Positions 24,915 through 33,119 of a stretch of DNA of 35,561 nt are shown one piece after another. Made by a program: the position numbers and the translations under genes. The stretch's first letter is position 1, and each line of letters starts with the position of its first letter. The notes beneath the pieces are model-generated. The model ran no database searches and had not been told where the DNA came from. It saw nothing but the letters and a program-made list of their open reading frames with translations. Source of the DNA: Streptomyces monomycini (lineage in GTDB: Bacteria; Actinomycetota; Actinomycetes; Streptomycetales; Streptomycetaceae); assembly GCF_022271435.1 (NCBI RefSeq), contig NZ_JAFIQY010000063.1:1-35561 (forward strand), read 5' to 3'.

Positions 24915-25556
24915 ATGGCGGCGCCTTTTGACCTGCGGTTCGACTGCGGGCGGATCTGCCTGGACCTGATGGCCACGACCGGCCGGTCCGCCGAACGGCT
25001 GGCCGGCCCCGAACAACTGGCGGCCTGGCTGGTGGGTGCCGGCGTCGTCCCCGGCAGCACCCAGCTCGGCGCCGTGGACCGCGGCTGGGTCGTCCGCTTC
25101 CGGATGCTGCGCGAACTGCTGCGCCGCGTGGTCCACGACGAATTGCGCGACCGGGCCGCCGACGGTGACCTGCGCCTGCTCAACGCGGCGGCGGCCGCCG
25201 CCCCGGTGCCGCCCGCCCGTGCCGTACGCGCCGACGACGGCGCCCTCGTCCGGGCGCTCGCCGCGCCCCCCGACTGCGCCGGACTGCTGGCGGCGGTGGC
25301 ACGGGACGCCATAGGGATGCTGACCGATGCCGGGACCCGCGGCCGGCTGCGGCAGTGCGAGGGCGAGAGCTGTGCGCTGGTGTACCTGGACACCTCGCGC
25401 GGGCGGCGGCGCCGGTGGTGCTCCAGCGAGGTGTGCGGGAACCGGGAACGGGTGGCCCGCCACCGCCGGCGGGCGGTGAGCCGTTCGGGCCAGCAGCCCG
25501 CCGTGAACGACCGGGTTCAGCTCCCCGCCGTACGGACGGTGCCGACGAACACGTAG
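24915..25556 (+). CDS. CGNR zinc-finger / ABATE-domain regulator
   Basis: A 213-residue protein. The N-terminal 150 residues match the stress-sensing ABATE-like domain (FDCGRICLDLMATTG; LRELLRRVVHDEL). The C-terminus has the CGNR zinc finger: CEGESCALVYLDTSR, then RRWCSSEVCGNRERVARHRRR. This class is thought to be DNA-binding. ATG 24915 has AAGGAG at 24899. It probably binds the repeat array upstream to control itself and the divergent methyltransferase. The ligand is unknown. Confidence 0.88.
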   Translation: MAAPFDLRFDCGRICLDLMATTGRSAERLAGPEQLAAWLVGAGVVPGSTQLGAVDRGWVVRFRMLRELLRRVVHDELRDRAADGDLRLLNAAAAAAPVPPARAVRADDGALVRALAAPPDCAGLLAAVARDAIGMLTDAGTRGRLRQCEGESCALVYLDTSRGRRRRWCSSEVCGNRERVARHRRRAVSRSGQQPAVNDRVQLPAVRTVPTNT

Positions 25557-25683
25557 TCGGCCGGGGCCGGGCGAAAGGCCACGCCGCGGAGTTGTCCGGG
25601 CACCGCGCCGCGCGGAAATTGCGCCGTAAGAAAGCTTGAAAGGGAAACCACCAACCGTCGCCACCGCGCACGGTTGCACGAAA

Positions 25684-25718
25684 GGGCGCGCGCGGAACCG
25701 CGCGCGAAACGCGCGCCC
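25684..25718 (+). repeat. Two competing GC hairpins
   Basis: GGGCGCGCG (25684-25692) pairs with CGCGCGCCC (25710-25718). An inner pair, GCGCGCGG (about 25688-25695) with CCGCGCGC (25698-25705), uses overlapping bases, so only one can form at a time. It may be the end of the CGNR transcript. Confidence 0.5.
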
Positions 25719-25856
25719 GTATGCGTAAACCCCCGTCGCCCCTAAGGGAATTCACCCGGCGCGTACTGAGTCGTGGCTTCCCGGCCCCCGTACTGCTGAC
25801 TGAAGGGGCCTTTCTCCGGCCCCGACCGGCCCGGAATGCGAGACGAGGGAGCGGAC

Positions 25857-25946
25857 ATGCGCGAGCCCGGCCACGGACGGCAGATCGAGGTGATCGACGG
25901 TGCGGAAGGCGACGGCAGTGACACCGGCGACGCGTGCGAGCGCTGA
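25857..25946 (+). CDS. Possible 29-codon leader ORF coupled to the ECF sigma gene
   Basis: An ATG at 25857 follows GAGGGAG at ideal spacing and opens a frame for MREPGHGRQIEVIDGAEG and 11 more mostly acidic residues. Its TGA overlaps an in-frame ATG of the sigma gene as TGATG (25944-25948). If translated, it would couple to a longer form of the sigma factor beginning MAVRSECPIR. Codon bias is neutral and no homology is recognised. Confidence 0.3.
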   Translation: MREPGHGRQIEVIDGAEGDGSDTGDACER

Positions 25947-25996
25947 TGGCCGTGCGCAGCGAATGTCCGATCCGCGCTATCGACCCGGGAGTTGGC

Positions 25997-26536
25997 GTGC
26001 GCAAGGATGCCGTCGTGGCAGACAGTACGGCGCCGGACGAGGAGCTGATGCGGGCCCTCTACGAGGAGCACGCCGGCCCGCTGCTCGCCTTCGTGCTGCG
26101 CCTGGTCGCCGGAGACCGGCACCGGGCGGAGGACGTGGTGCAGGAGACCTTGCTGCGGGCCTGGCGCAACGCCGGCCAGTTGCAGCGCGCGACCGGTTCC
26201 GTCCGCCCCTGGCTGGTCACCGTCGCCCGGCGCATCGTCATCGACAGCCACCGCAGCCGTCAGGCACGTCCCCAGGAGGTCGACGCCGCCCCCCTGGAAT
26301 CGATGCCGGCCGCCGACGAGATCGACCGGGCCCTGCGCCTGATGACGATCACCGAAGCGCTCGGCGACCTCAGTGCGGCCCACCGGGAGGCGTTGATAGA
26401 GACCTACTTCAAGGGGCGTACGGTCAATGAGGCGGCCGAAGTCCTCCGGGTGCCGGCCGGGACCGTCCGGTCCCGGGTCTTCTACGCCCTGCGCTCCCTG
26501 AAGCTCTCGCTCGAAGAACGAGGAGTGACGGCGTGA
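25997..26536 (+). CDS. ECF RNA polymerase sigma factor
   Basis: A 179-residue group 4 sigma factor. Region 2 is LYEEHAGPLLAFVLRLVAGD...AEDVVQETLLRAWRN and region 4 is GDLSAAHREALIETYFKGRTVNEAAEVLRVP...RSRVFYALRSL. It lacks regions 1 and 3 as expected. The start is uncertain: GTG 25997 with GGGAG 5 nt upstream is preferred; ATG 25946 (coupled to a small ORF) and GTG 26015 are in frame. It overlaps the anti-sigma gene by GTGA, so sigma and inhibitor are made together. The partner resembles the SigL/RslA type. From memory it corresponds to SCO2954. Confidence 0.93.
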   Translation: MRKDAVVADSTAPDEELMRALYEEHAGPLLAFVLRLVAGDRHRAEDVVQETLLRAWRNAGQLQRATGSVRPWLVTVARRIVIDSHRSRQARPQEVDAAPLESMPAADEIDRALRLMTITEALGDLSAAHREALIETYFKGRTVNEAAEVLRVPAGTVRSRVFYALRSLKLSLEERGVTA

Positions 26537-27273
26537 AGCGGCCCGTGGAGCCCGTAGCACACACCGACGTCGGCGCCTACGCGCTGGGCGTCCTGGACGC
26601 CGCCGAGGCGGCACGCTTCGAGGAGCACCTGGCCGACTGCGGCCGGTGCGCCGCCGAACTGGACGGCCTGATGGGGCTGCCGCCGCTGCTCGCCGAGGCG
26701 GGGGAGTCGGCGCCCGGCCCGGAGGCGGTCACCCCGGCCCCCGGGCCGGGCCTCCTGGCGGGGCTGCTGGAGGAGGTCGGCACGGTGAGCCGCGCCCGCC
26801 GCCGGCGCCGCCTCTACCTGGTCGCCGCCGCTGCCGTACTGGTCGTCGGCGGCCCCCTGACCACGTACGCGCTGACCGCGGGGGACACCGCCGAGCCCCC
26901 GGAGCACCTGACGGGCTACGCCCGCGCGATGTACGAGCACGGCGAGAAGGCCGGCACGGTCGATCCGGTGACCAAGGTCGCCGCCAGCGTCTCCATGGAA
27001 CGCAAGCCCTGGGGTACCCACGTCGCCCTCAAGCTGGGCAACGTCAAGGGCCCGCTCACCTGCGACCTGGTCGCGGTCGGCAAGAGCGGTGCGGAGCAGA
27101 CGGTGACGACCTGGGCGGTGCCCCCGGGCGGCTACGGCCTCAAGGACGGCGCCGCCAAGTGGAACAAGGAGCCGCTCTACACCCACGGCGGTTCGGCGAT
27201 GAACCGTTCCTACATCGACCGCTTCGAGGTCCGGACGCTCGACGGCAGGCGGCTGGCCGAGATCAAGGTGTGA
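26533..27273 (+). CDS. Zinc-binding membrane anti-sigma factor
   Basis: A 246-residue single-pass protein. The N-terminal anti-sigma domain has HTDVGAYALGVLD and the ZAS motif H-x3-C-x2-C in EEHLADCGRCAAEL (about 35-46). One transmembrane helix is at about 95-115 (LYLVAAAAVLVVGGPLTTYAL), followed by an extracytoplasmic beta-rich domain of about 125 residues. It holds the sigma factor at the membrane until a signal, possibly redox through the zinc site, releases it. The GTG start overlaps the sigma stop. Confidence 0.93.
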   Translation: MKRPVEPVAHTDVGAYALGVLDAAEAARFEEHLADCGRCAAELDGLMGLPPLLAEAGESAPGPEAVTPAPGPGLLAGLLEEVGTVSRARRRRRLYLVAAAAVLVVGGPLTTYALTAGDTAEPPEHLTGYARAMYEHGEKAGTVDPVTKVAASVSMERKPWGTHVALKLGNVKGPLTCDLVAVGKSGAEQTVTTWAVPPGGYGLKDGAAKWNKEPLYTHGGSAMNRSYIDRFEVRTLDGRRLAEIKV

Positions 27274-27360
27274 CGGGCGGGACCGGCCCCGAGAACCGGG
27301 TGTGACGGGCGGGCCCGGCCCTGAGAGCCGGGCGGGACCGGCAGGCCCGGCCCTGAGAGC
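27268..27360 (+). repeat. 32-bp tandem duplication of the anti-sigma stop region
   Basis: Unit 1 (27268-27299) starts at the last codon and stop of the gene (gtgtgacgggcggg...). Unit 2 (27300-27331) repeats it with three changes, and a partial third unit follows to about 27360. The duplicate stop codon is silent. Confidence 0.75.
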
Positions 27361-27364
27361 GAGA

Positions 27365-27391
27365 CGGGCCCGGCCAAGGGGCCGGGGCCCG
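27365..27391 (+). terminator. GC-rich hairpin after the anti-sigma gene
   Basis: CGGGCCCGGCC (27365-27375) can pair with GGCCGGGGCCCG further on, with one bulge, before the helD-like gene. There is no T-run. The remaining sequence up to 27564 shows no strong promoter; AGAAGGGGG before the start is the ribosome site of the next gene. Confidence 0.4.
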
Positions 27392-27564
27392 GCCGCCCGA
27401 CCCCCTCCCGCATATACGGAACCGCTGATTCCACCCCACCCGCCCGCCCACGGTGCCCGGTTTGCTCCCGCCCGGTGGTGATTTCGTCCTTTGGGTCAGG
27501 TGCGCCCGGTGCCCGGTTCGCGTACGGTTGACGGCTGCCCTACGCACAGAAGAAGGGGGCCTGG

Positions 27565-29988
27565 GTGGCCGCGCAGAATGCCACGCACGCGCCGGACTCC
27601 GTCGACGACGCACAGCCGGACAGCACACGCGAACGCGAGATCGCGTCCGAACAGGAGCATCTCGACCGTGTCTACCAGCGTCTTGAGGAGAAGATCCACG
27701 AGGCCGAGTTCCTCATGGACGACGCCGCCAAACGCGGCCAGGTCGGCACGCCCGGCGCTCTCGCCGAGCGGGACGCCCAGGTCTTCCAAGCCGGCGCCCA
27801 CCTGAACCGGCTCAACTCCGAGTACGAGGACTTCCTCTTCGGCCGGATCGACCTGCTCCTGGGCAAGGACGGCAAGAAGGGCCCGGACGGCGCGTACACC
27901 TCCGTCGAACCCGCCGACGGCGCGATCGCCGACGGCCACGCCGCCATCGCCGAGACCCTGCACATCGGCCGCCTCGGCGTGCTGGACGCCGACTACAGCC
28001 CGCTGGTCATCGACTGGCGCGCCCCCGCCGCCGCCCCCTTCTACCGGGCCACCCCGGTCGCGCCCGGCCGCGTCGTACGCCGCCGGGTCATCCGCTCCAA
28101 GGGCCGCCGCGTCCTGGGCGTCGAGGACGACCTGATGCGCCCGGAGATCACCGCGACGCTGGACGGCGAGGAGCTGCCCGCGGTCGGCGACGGCGCGCTG
28201 ATGGCCGCCCTGGGCCGGGCCCGCAGCCACACGATGCGCGACATCGTCGCCTCCATCCAGGCCGAGCAGGACATGGTCATCCGGGCCCCCGCCGCCTCCG
28301 TCACGGAGGTCGAGGGCGGCCCCGGCACCGGCAAGACCGCGGTGGCGCTGCACCGCGCCGCCTACCTCCTCTACCAGGACCGCCGCCGTTACGCGGGCGG
28401 CATCCTCATCGTCTCCCCGACGCCGCTGCTCGTCGCGTACACCGAGGGCGTCCTGCCGTCCCTCGGCGAGGAGGGCCAGGTCGCCATCCGCGCGCTGGGC
28501 TCGCTCGTCGACGGGGCCGAGGCCACCGCTTACGACTCCCCGGCCGTGGCCCGCGTCAAGGGCTCCAGCCGGATGCAGAAACTGCTGCGCAAGGCGGCGC
28601 GCGGGGCCCTGGAAATGGCCGGGACGGCGCCCGCGGGGGCCGCCGCCAAGCCTGCCGACGGCCAGCTCGCCTTCGGCGAAGAGGACGACCAGCCCGCAGG
28701 GGCCCCCGCCGGACCGCCGGACCGGCTGCGCGTCGTCGTCTTCGGCGCCCGCGTCGAACTGGACGCACGTGACCTGCACCGCATCCGGCACTCCGCCCTC
28801 GGCGGCACCGCGCCGGTCAACCTGCTGCGCCCGCGCGCCCGCCGCCTGATCCTGGACGCCCTCTGGTCCCGGTCCGGCGCGGCCAAGCGCTACACCGACC
28901 CGGAACTGGCCGCCGAGGCCCGCCAGGCGTTCGACGAGGACATCACCACCGAGCCGGACTTCCAGGACTTCCTGGACGCCTGGTGGCCGGAGCTTTCCCC
29001 GCGCGGTGTGCTGGCGGCCATGGCCGACGAGCGCCGTCTCGGCCGCTGGGCGCGCCGGGTGCTCAACCAGCGCGAGGTGCGCAAGCTGGCCCGCTCCCTG
29101 AGCCGTCTGGACGACAAGGGACAGGGGCCGCTGTCGGTCCACGACGTGGCGCTGCTGGACGAGCTCCAGCTGATCCTCGGCGCGCCGCCCCGGCCCGCCA
29201 GGCCCCGCGACGCCGACCCGCTGGACCAGCTCACCGGTCTGGAGGAGCTGAGCACGTACGGCGAGCGGATGTCCGGCGGCGGCCGCGGCAGACGCGAGCG
29301 GCTGGAGGAGGAGCGTACGGACTACGCCCACGTCATCGTCGACGAGGCGCAGGACCTGACGCCCATGCAGTGGCGGATGGTCGGCCGCCGCGGCCGGCAC
29401 GCGACGTGGACGGTGGTCGGCGACCCGGCGCAGTCGTCCTGGTCCGACCCGGACGAGGCGGCCGTCGCCCGCGACGAGGCGCTGGGCACCCGCCCGCGCC
29501 GCCGCTTCACCCTCACCGTCAACTACCGCAACCCCGCGGAGATCGCGGAGCTGGCGGCGCGCGTGCTGGCGCTGGCCATGCCGGGCATGGAAGCCCCGGA
29601 GGCGGTCCGCTCCACGGGCCTGACGCCGCGCTTCGTGGTCGCCGACGCGACCGACCTGGCCGGTTCCGTACGCGACGCGGCCCGGCAGCTGCTGGACGAG
29701 GTGGACGGCACCGTCGGCGTCGTCGTCGCGATGGACCGCCGCGCGGAGGCCCGCCGCTGGCTGGCGGAGCTGGGCGACCGGGTGGTGGCGCTGGGCTCGC
29801 TGGAGGCCAAGGGCCTGGAGTACGACGCGACGCTGGTGGTCTCGCCCGCCGAGATCGCGGACGAGTCGCCGGCCGGACTGCGGGTGCTGTACGTGGCGCT
29901 GACCCGGGCCACCCAGCAGCTGACCGTGCTGTCCGGGGCGCGCGACGAGCCGGACGAGGACGGGGTGCCGGACCTGCTCAGGGACTGA
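27565..29988 (+). CDS. helD: HelD-family RNA polymerase-recycling ATPase (UvrD-like)
   Basis: An 807-residue SF1-like motor. An N-terminal coiled coil (EREIASEQEHLDRVYQRLEEKIHEAEFL) is the part that in HelD proteins enters the RNA polymerase secondary channel. The Q-motif/Walker A region is VEGGPGTGKTAVALHRAAYLLY with Lys257, motif II is VIVDEAQDLTPMQW with Asp593, motif III is VVGDPAQS, and the C-terminal helicase motif VI is LYVALTRATQQLTVL. Family members (M. smegmatis HelD, Streptomyces HelR) release stalled or rifampicin-bound polymerase. GTG 27565 follows AGAAGGGGG. I saw no rifamycin-associated palindrome upstream, so an antibiotic-response role is not supported here. Confidence 0.88.
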   Translation: MAAQNATHAPDSVDDAQPDSTREREIASEQEHLDRVYQRLEEKIHEAEFLMDDAAKRGQVGTPGALAERDAQVFQAGAHLNRLNSEYEDFLFGRIDLLLGKDGKKGPDGAYTSVEPADGAIADGHAAIAETLHIGRLGVLDADYSPLVIDWRAPAAAPFYRATPVAPGRVVRRRVIRSKGRRVLGVEDDLMRPEITATLDGEELPAVGDGALMAALGRARSHTMRDIVASIQAEQDMVIRAPAASVTEVEGGPGTGKTAVALHRAAYLLYQDRRRYAGGILIVSPTPLLVAYTEGVLPSLGEEGQVAIRALGSLVDGAEATAYDSPAVARVKGSSRMQKLLRKAARGALEMAGTAPAGAAAKPADGQLAFGEEDDQPAGAPAGPPDRLRVVVFGARVELDARDLHRIRHSALGGTAPVNLLRPRARRLILDALWSRSGAAKRYTDPELAAEARQAFDEDITTEPDFQDFLDAWWPELSPRGVLAAMADERRLGRWARRVLNQREVRKLARSLSRLDDKGQGPLSVHDVALLDELQLILGAPPRPARPRDADPLDQLTGLEELSTYGERMSGGGRGRRERLEEERTDYAHVIVDEAQDLTPMQWRMVGRRGRHATWTVVGDPAQSSWSDPDEAAVARDEALGTRPRRRFTLTVNYRNPAEIAELAARVLALAMPGMEAPEAVRSTGLTPRFVVADATDLAGSVRDAARQLLDEVDGTVGVVVAMDRRAEARRWLAELGDRVVALGSLEAKGLEYDATLVVSPAEIADESPAGLRVLYVALTRATQQLTVLSGARDEPDEDGVPDLLRD

Positions 29989-30467
29989 AACGGCCGGGGT
30001 GTCCCTGGTGGGTGCCCCCGGGTGTCTCCGGGTGTCCGCCGAACGGCGGTGCCCTGCCGCGAAAGAAGGTGGCGGGACGGGATTCGCTTCCAGGGATGGT
30101 TTGTTAGCCTTGGTGGTGGCACCGGCCCGATCCAAGCCCCCGGGCCCAACCATAGTCGCTACGAGCGACCACTTGCCGCGAGGCGAGCATGGCGGGTCGG
30201 TGTCACTGAACCACACGACGGGCGCCTTCCGGAGCAATCCGGGAGGCGCCCGTCGGCGTTCGCGCGGTGTTCATCCACGGTTGCCGGTCACGTCTTCCTT
30301 TCGCCCGGCCGCTCTCGTATGGTGGAAAAACCTTTCCGCAAGGGGGGGCTGGTTACCGTGTACCGGCTGGTAGGTGGGACGATCGGTCCTCGCACTCCGG
30401 CCTGATCCCGCCGCGGACCCCGGAGCGGCGCGCAGAGAGAAACAAGGGAAAGCAGAGGAAGTCGGCC
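29989..30467 (+). other. Region between helD and malic enzyme
   Basis: A 479-nt stretch. TAGCCT (30105-30110) is a -10-like box, a 17-bp hairpin ends at 30255, and TATGGT (about 30318) with A-rich DNA lies before the malic enzyme leader. It may contain a short untranslated transcript followed by the malic enzyme promoter. No protein-coding gene is supported. Confidence 0.45.
30216..30255 (+). terminator. Strong 17-bp hairpin downstream of helD
   Basis: CGACGGGCGCC (30216-30226) pairs with GGCGCCCGTCG (30245-30255). The inner TTCCGG and CCGGGA continue the stem with one G-T pair and a loop of AGCAAT. It is the most stable hairpin between helD and malic enzyme. There is no T-run. Confidence 0.55.
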
Positions 30468-31901
30468 ATGGCAACGGCGCCTAGCGTCTCGTATTCGATG
30501 ACGGTGCGACTGGAGGTTCCCGCGAGCGGTACGGCGGTCAGCCAGCTCACCACGGCCGTGGAGTCCTCCGGCGGCTCCGTCACCGGCCTCGATGTGACCG
30601 CCTCCGGCCACGAAAAGCTCCGCATCGACGTCACCATCGCCGCGACCTCCACCGCCCACGCGGACGAGATCGTCGAGAAGCTGCGCGGCATCGAAGGCGT
30701 CTCGCTCGGCAAGGTCTCCGACCGTACGTTCCTGATGCACCTCGGCGGCAAGATCGAGATGCAGTCGAAGCACCCCATCCGCAGCCGTGACGACCTGTCG
30801 ATGGTCTACACCCCCGGCGTCGCCCGGGTCTGCCAGGCCATCGCCAACAACCCCGAGGACGCCCGCCGCCTGACCATCAAGCGCAACAGCGTCGCGGTCG
30901 TCACCGACGGCTCCGCCGTGCTGGGCCTGGGCAACATCGGCCCCAAGGCCGCGCTGCCCGTCATGGAGGGCAAGGCGGCCCTCTTCAAGCGCTTCGCCGG
31001 CATCGACGCCTGGCCGCTGTGCCTGGACACCCAGGACACCGACGCGATCGTGGAGATCGTCAAGGCGATCGCCCCCGGCTTCGCGGGCATCAACCTGGAG
31101 GACATCTCCGCGCCCCGCTGCTTCGAGATCGAGGCCCGGCTGCGCGAGGCCCTGGACATCCCGGTCTTCCACGACGACCAGCACGGCACCGCCATCGTGG
31201 TGCTCGCCGCGCTGACCAACGCGCTGCGCGTGGTGGACAAGAAGTTCGAGGACGTCCGCGTGGTGATGTCCGGCGCCGGCGCCGCCGGTACGGCCATCCT
31301 GAAGCTGCTGATGGCGGCCGGCGTCCAGCACGCCGTCGTCGCCGACATCAACGGCGTGGTGCACGCCGGCCGCGAGGACCTGGTCGACGCCGACCCCGAC
31401 TCGCCGCTGCGCTGGATCGCCGACAACACCAACCCGGAGGGCGAGACCGGCACCCTCAAGGAGGCCGTCGTCGGCGCCGACGTCTTCATCGGCGTCTCCG
31501 CCCCCAACGTCCTGGACGGCGACGACGTCGCCAAGATGGCCGAGGGCGCGATCGTGTTCGCACTCGCCAACCCCGACCCCGAGGTGGACCCCGCGATCGC
31601 GCGGCAGACCGCCTCCGTCGTGGCCACCGGCCGCTCCGACTTCCCCAACCAGATCAACAACGTGCTGGTCTTCCCGGGCGTCTTCCGCGGCCTGCTGGAC
31701 GCCCAGTCCCGTACGGTGAACACGGACATGATGCTGGCCGCGGCCGGCGCGCTGGCGAACGTCGTCCTGGACGACGAGCGCAACGCGAACTACATCATCC
31801 CGAGCGTCTTCAACGACAAGGTCGCGGGCGCGGTGGCCGACGCGGTGAAGGAAGCCGCGAAGGCCGCGGGAGAGGCTGTGACGGCCGCCACGACGGCCTG
31901 A
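30468..31901 (+). CDS. NAD-dependent malic enzyme with ACT domain
   Basis: A 477-residue enzyme that oxidatively decarboxylates malate to pyruvate. The N-terminal 85 residues are an ACT domain, a usual amino-acid effector site (SYSMTVRLEVPASG; SLGKVSDRTFLMHLGGK). The malic domain follows: SKHPIRSRDDLSMVYTPGVA, the active-site region VFHDDQHGTAIVVLAAL and the NAD fold VMSGAGAAGTAILKLLMAAG. ATG 30468 follows AGAGGAA. From memory it corresponds to SCO2951, the NAD-preferring malic enzyme of S. coelicolor; cofactor choice here is inferred. Confidence 0.94.
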   Translation: MATAPSVSYSMTVRLEVPASGTAVSQLTTAVESSGGSVTGLDVTASGHEKLRIDVTIAATSTAHADEIVEKLRGIEGVSLGKVSDRTFLMHLGGKIEMQSKHPIRSRDDLSMVYTPGVARVCQAIANNPEDARRLTIKRNSVAVVTDGSAVLGLGNIGPKAALPVMEGKAALFKRFAGIDAWPLCLDTQDTDAIVEIVKAIAPGFAGINLEDISAPRCFEIEARLREALDIPVFHDDQHGTAIVVLAALTNALRVVDKKFEDVRVVMSGAGAAGTAILKLLMAAGVQHAVVADINGVVHAGREDLVDADPDSPLRWIADNTNPEGETGTLKEAVVGADVFIGVSAPNVLDGDDVAKMAEGAIVFALANPDPEVDPAIARQTASVVATGRSDFPNQINNVLVFPGVFRGLLDAQSRTVNTDMMLAAAGALANVVLDDERNANYIIPSVFNDKVAGAVADAVKEAAKAAGEAVTAATTA

Positions 31902-32208
31902 CCGCCCGGCGCGTCGCGTGGCACGGGGCCCGCGGCGCCCCCATAGGGTGGCGGGCAGCAGACGGCCGCCGCCCTGCGGGGCCGGCCCGGTGGGGCACGG
32001 TGCGGGACGTCACCACTCTGAGGCAGTGGCGCTTTCCGTGTGACCCTCCTGGGTGCCGGATTGGCTTTACCGCCGCAGGTGGGGGCAGGATGCGTATCCG
32101 GGCGCGAGGGTCTGTCAGCAGACCCGGGTCCGGGCACCGTCCAAGGGCCCTGGCAGCATCGGCTTCGATCTCACGCCTCATTGGCAAGAAGAACACGGGA
32201 GTACAAAC
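31902..32208 (+). promoter_or_regulatory. hupA: Upstream region of hupA
   Basis: A 307-nt gap. TTGGCT (32061) and CAGGAT (32086) with a 19-nt spacer are a weak promoter pair. A perfect 7-bp hairpin (gggtctg-tcag-cagaccc, 32108-32125) would lie in the leader about 85 nt before the start. No gene is seen. Confidence 0.4.
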
Positions 32209-32490
32209 ATGAACCGCAGTGAGCTGGTGGCCGCTCTGGCCGACCGTGCCGAGGTGACCCGCAAGGACGCCGACGCCGTTCTGGCCGCGCTCGCCGAGAC
32301 CGTCGGCGAGGTCGTCGCCAAGGGCGACGAGAAGGTCACCATCCCCGGCTTCCTGACCTTCGAGCGCACCCACCGTGCCGCTCGCACCGCGCGCAACCCG
32401 CAGACCGGCGACCCGATCCAGATCCCGGCCGGCTACAGCGTGAAGGTCTCCGCGGGCTCCAAGCTCAAGGAAGCCGCCAAGGGCAAGTAA
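32209..32490 (+). CDS. hupA: Nucleoid protein HU (HupA type)
   Basis: A 93-residue bacterial histone-like protein. It has the complete HU fold: MNRSELVAALADRAEVTRKDADAVL, FLTFERTHRAARTARNPQTGD and the C-terminal IPAGYSVKVSAGSKLKEA. The residues that intercalate DNA (RNPQTG loop with Pro) are intact. It is the short vegetative form without the Lys/Ala-rich tail of HupS. ATG 32209 follows GGGAG. A strong terminator 43 nt downstream makes it monocistronic. Confidence 0.98.
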   Translation: MNRSELVAALADRAEVTRKDADAVLAALAETVGEVVAKGDEKVTIPGFLTFERTHRAARTARNPQTGDPIQIPAGYSVKVSAGSKLKEAAKGK

Positions 32491-32532
32491 GCCGCCGGGG
32501 GCCCGACCGGCCCCCTGGTGACAAAGGCGTGA

Positions 32533-32569
32533 GGGCGGCCGTCCCCTTCGGGGGACGGCCGCCCTTTTG
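32533..32569 (+). terminator. Rho-independent terminator of hupA
   Basis: A 14-bp stem (32533-32546 with 32551-32564), a TTCG tetraloop and TTTTG tail. This is one of the best terminators in the window. Confidence 0.93.
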
Positions 32570-33015
32570 TCTGCGCGGCGTCCGGCGCCTGGTATCCGGC
32601 GCCTGGCGTCCGGCGTCCAGGGGTCCCGGCGTCCGGCATCCGGAGTACGGCGTTCAGCGGTCACGGAGGCGGCCAGAAGGCCCGTGGACGGGGCCCGTGG
32701 GGCCCTTGGGGCTTCTGATGCCTCCTGTTGCTCTACAGGGGCGTAGAAGCGGCTTGGGGGAGCGGCCGACAGGGGACGGCACGAGGGCGGGCATGCGGAC
32801 GGCCCGTCACCGTCAGGTGCACGGCATCCCCGTCACGCCGCCCCCGTCACCCCCGCCCCCGTCGCGTCACCCTCGTCACATCACCCCTCGCGCGCCCGTC
32901 GCAACCGCAATCCCAGGGGACGCCACCCGCGAGCGCCACCCGACCCGAAAGCCAGAATTCAACCATTCGCACCAGCAAACAATATGCGGGCTGACGTGGA
33001 CGTCCCGAGCGCAGC
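32570..33015. other. Noncoding gap between hupA and murA
   Basis: 32581-32650 contains decayed 14-bp tandem units of tccggcgcctgg. The rest is a C-rich stretch (32840-32890) and an AT-richer segment (32950-33000). No protein-coding frame, tRNA or promoter is convincing. Confidence 0.5.
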
Positions 33016-33045
33016 AAAAAGGCGGCCGTCCCTCGGACGGCCGCC
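33016..33045 (-). terminator. murA: Rho-independent terminator of murA
   Basis: Read on the minus strand: an 11-bp stem (33035-33045 with 33021-33031), a 3-nt loop and TTTTT. The stem sequence is nearly the same as that of the hupA terminator 490 bp away. Confidence 0.88.
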
Positions 33046-33119
33046 CTTCCCGCCTCCCGGCGGGTGTGCGCGGACCTGGCGCCCGCCGCGCCTCCTCAGG
33101 CGTCCAGGCGCCCGGGCGC

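Larger units (their letters stand above)
25557..25996 (+). other. Region between CGNR gene and ECF sigma gene
   Basis: A 440-nt stretch. It holds GC hairpins at 25684-25718, a possible 29-codon frame at 25857-25946, and the upstream region of the sigma gene. GGAAC at 25694 might be an ECF -35, but the matching CGTAT is 19 nt away, longer than usual, so I do not call a promoter. Confidence 0.4.

Noticed and set aside
27274..27564. Rifamycin-associated element upstream of helD
   Set aside because: The expected 19-bp palindrome is not visible.
27496..30237. A 913-codon antisense frame opposite helD
   Set aside because: Shadow of helD; the helD motifs decide the strand.
32433..32639. A 68-codon minus-strand frame beside hupA
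   Set aside because: It spans the hupA terminator and decayed tandem repeats; no ribosome site or homology.
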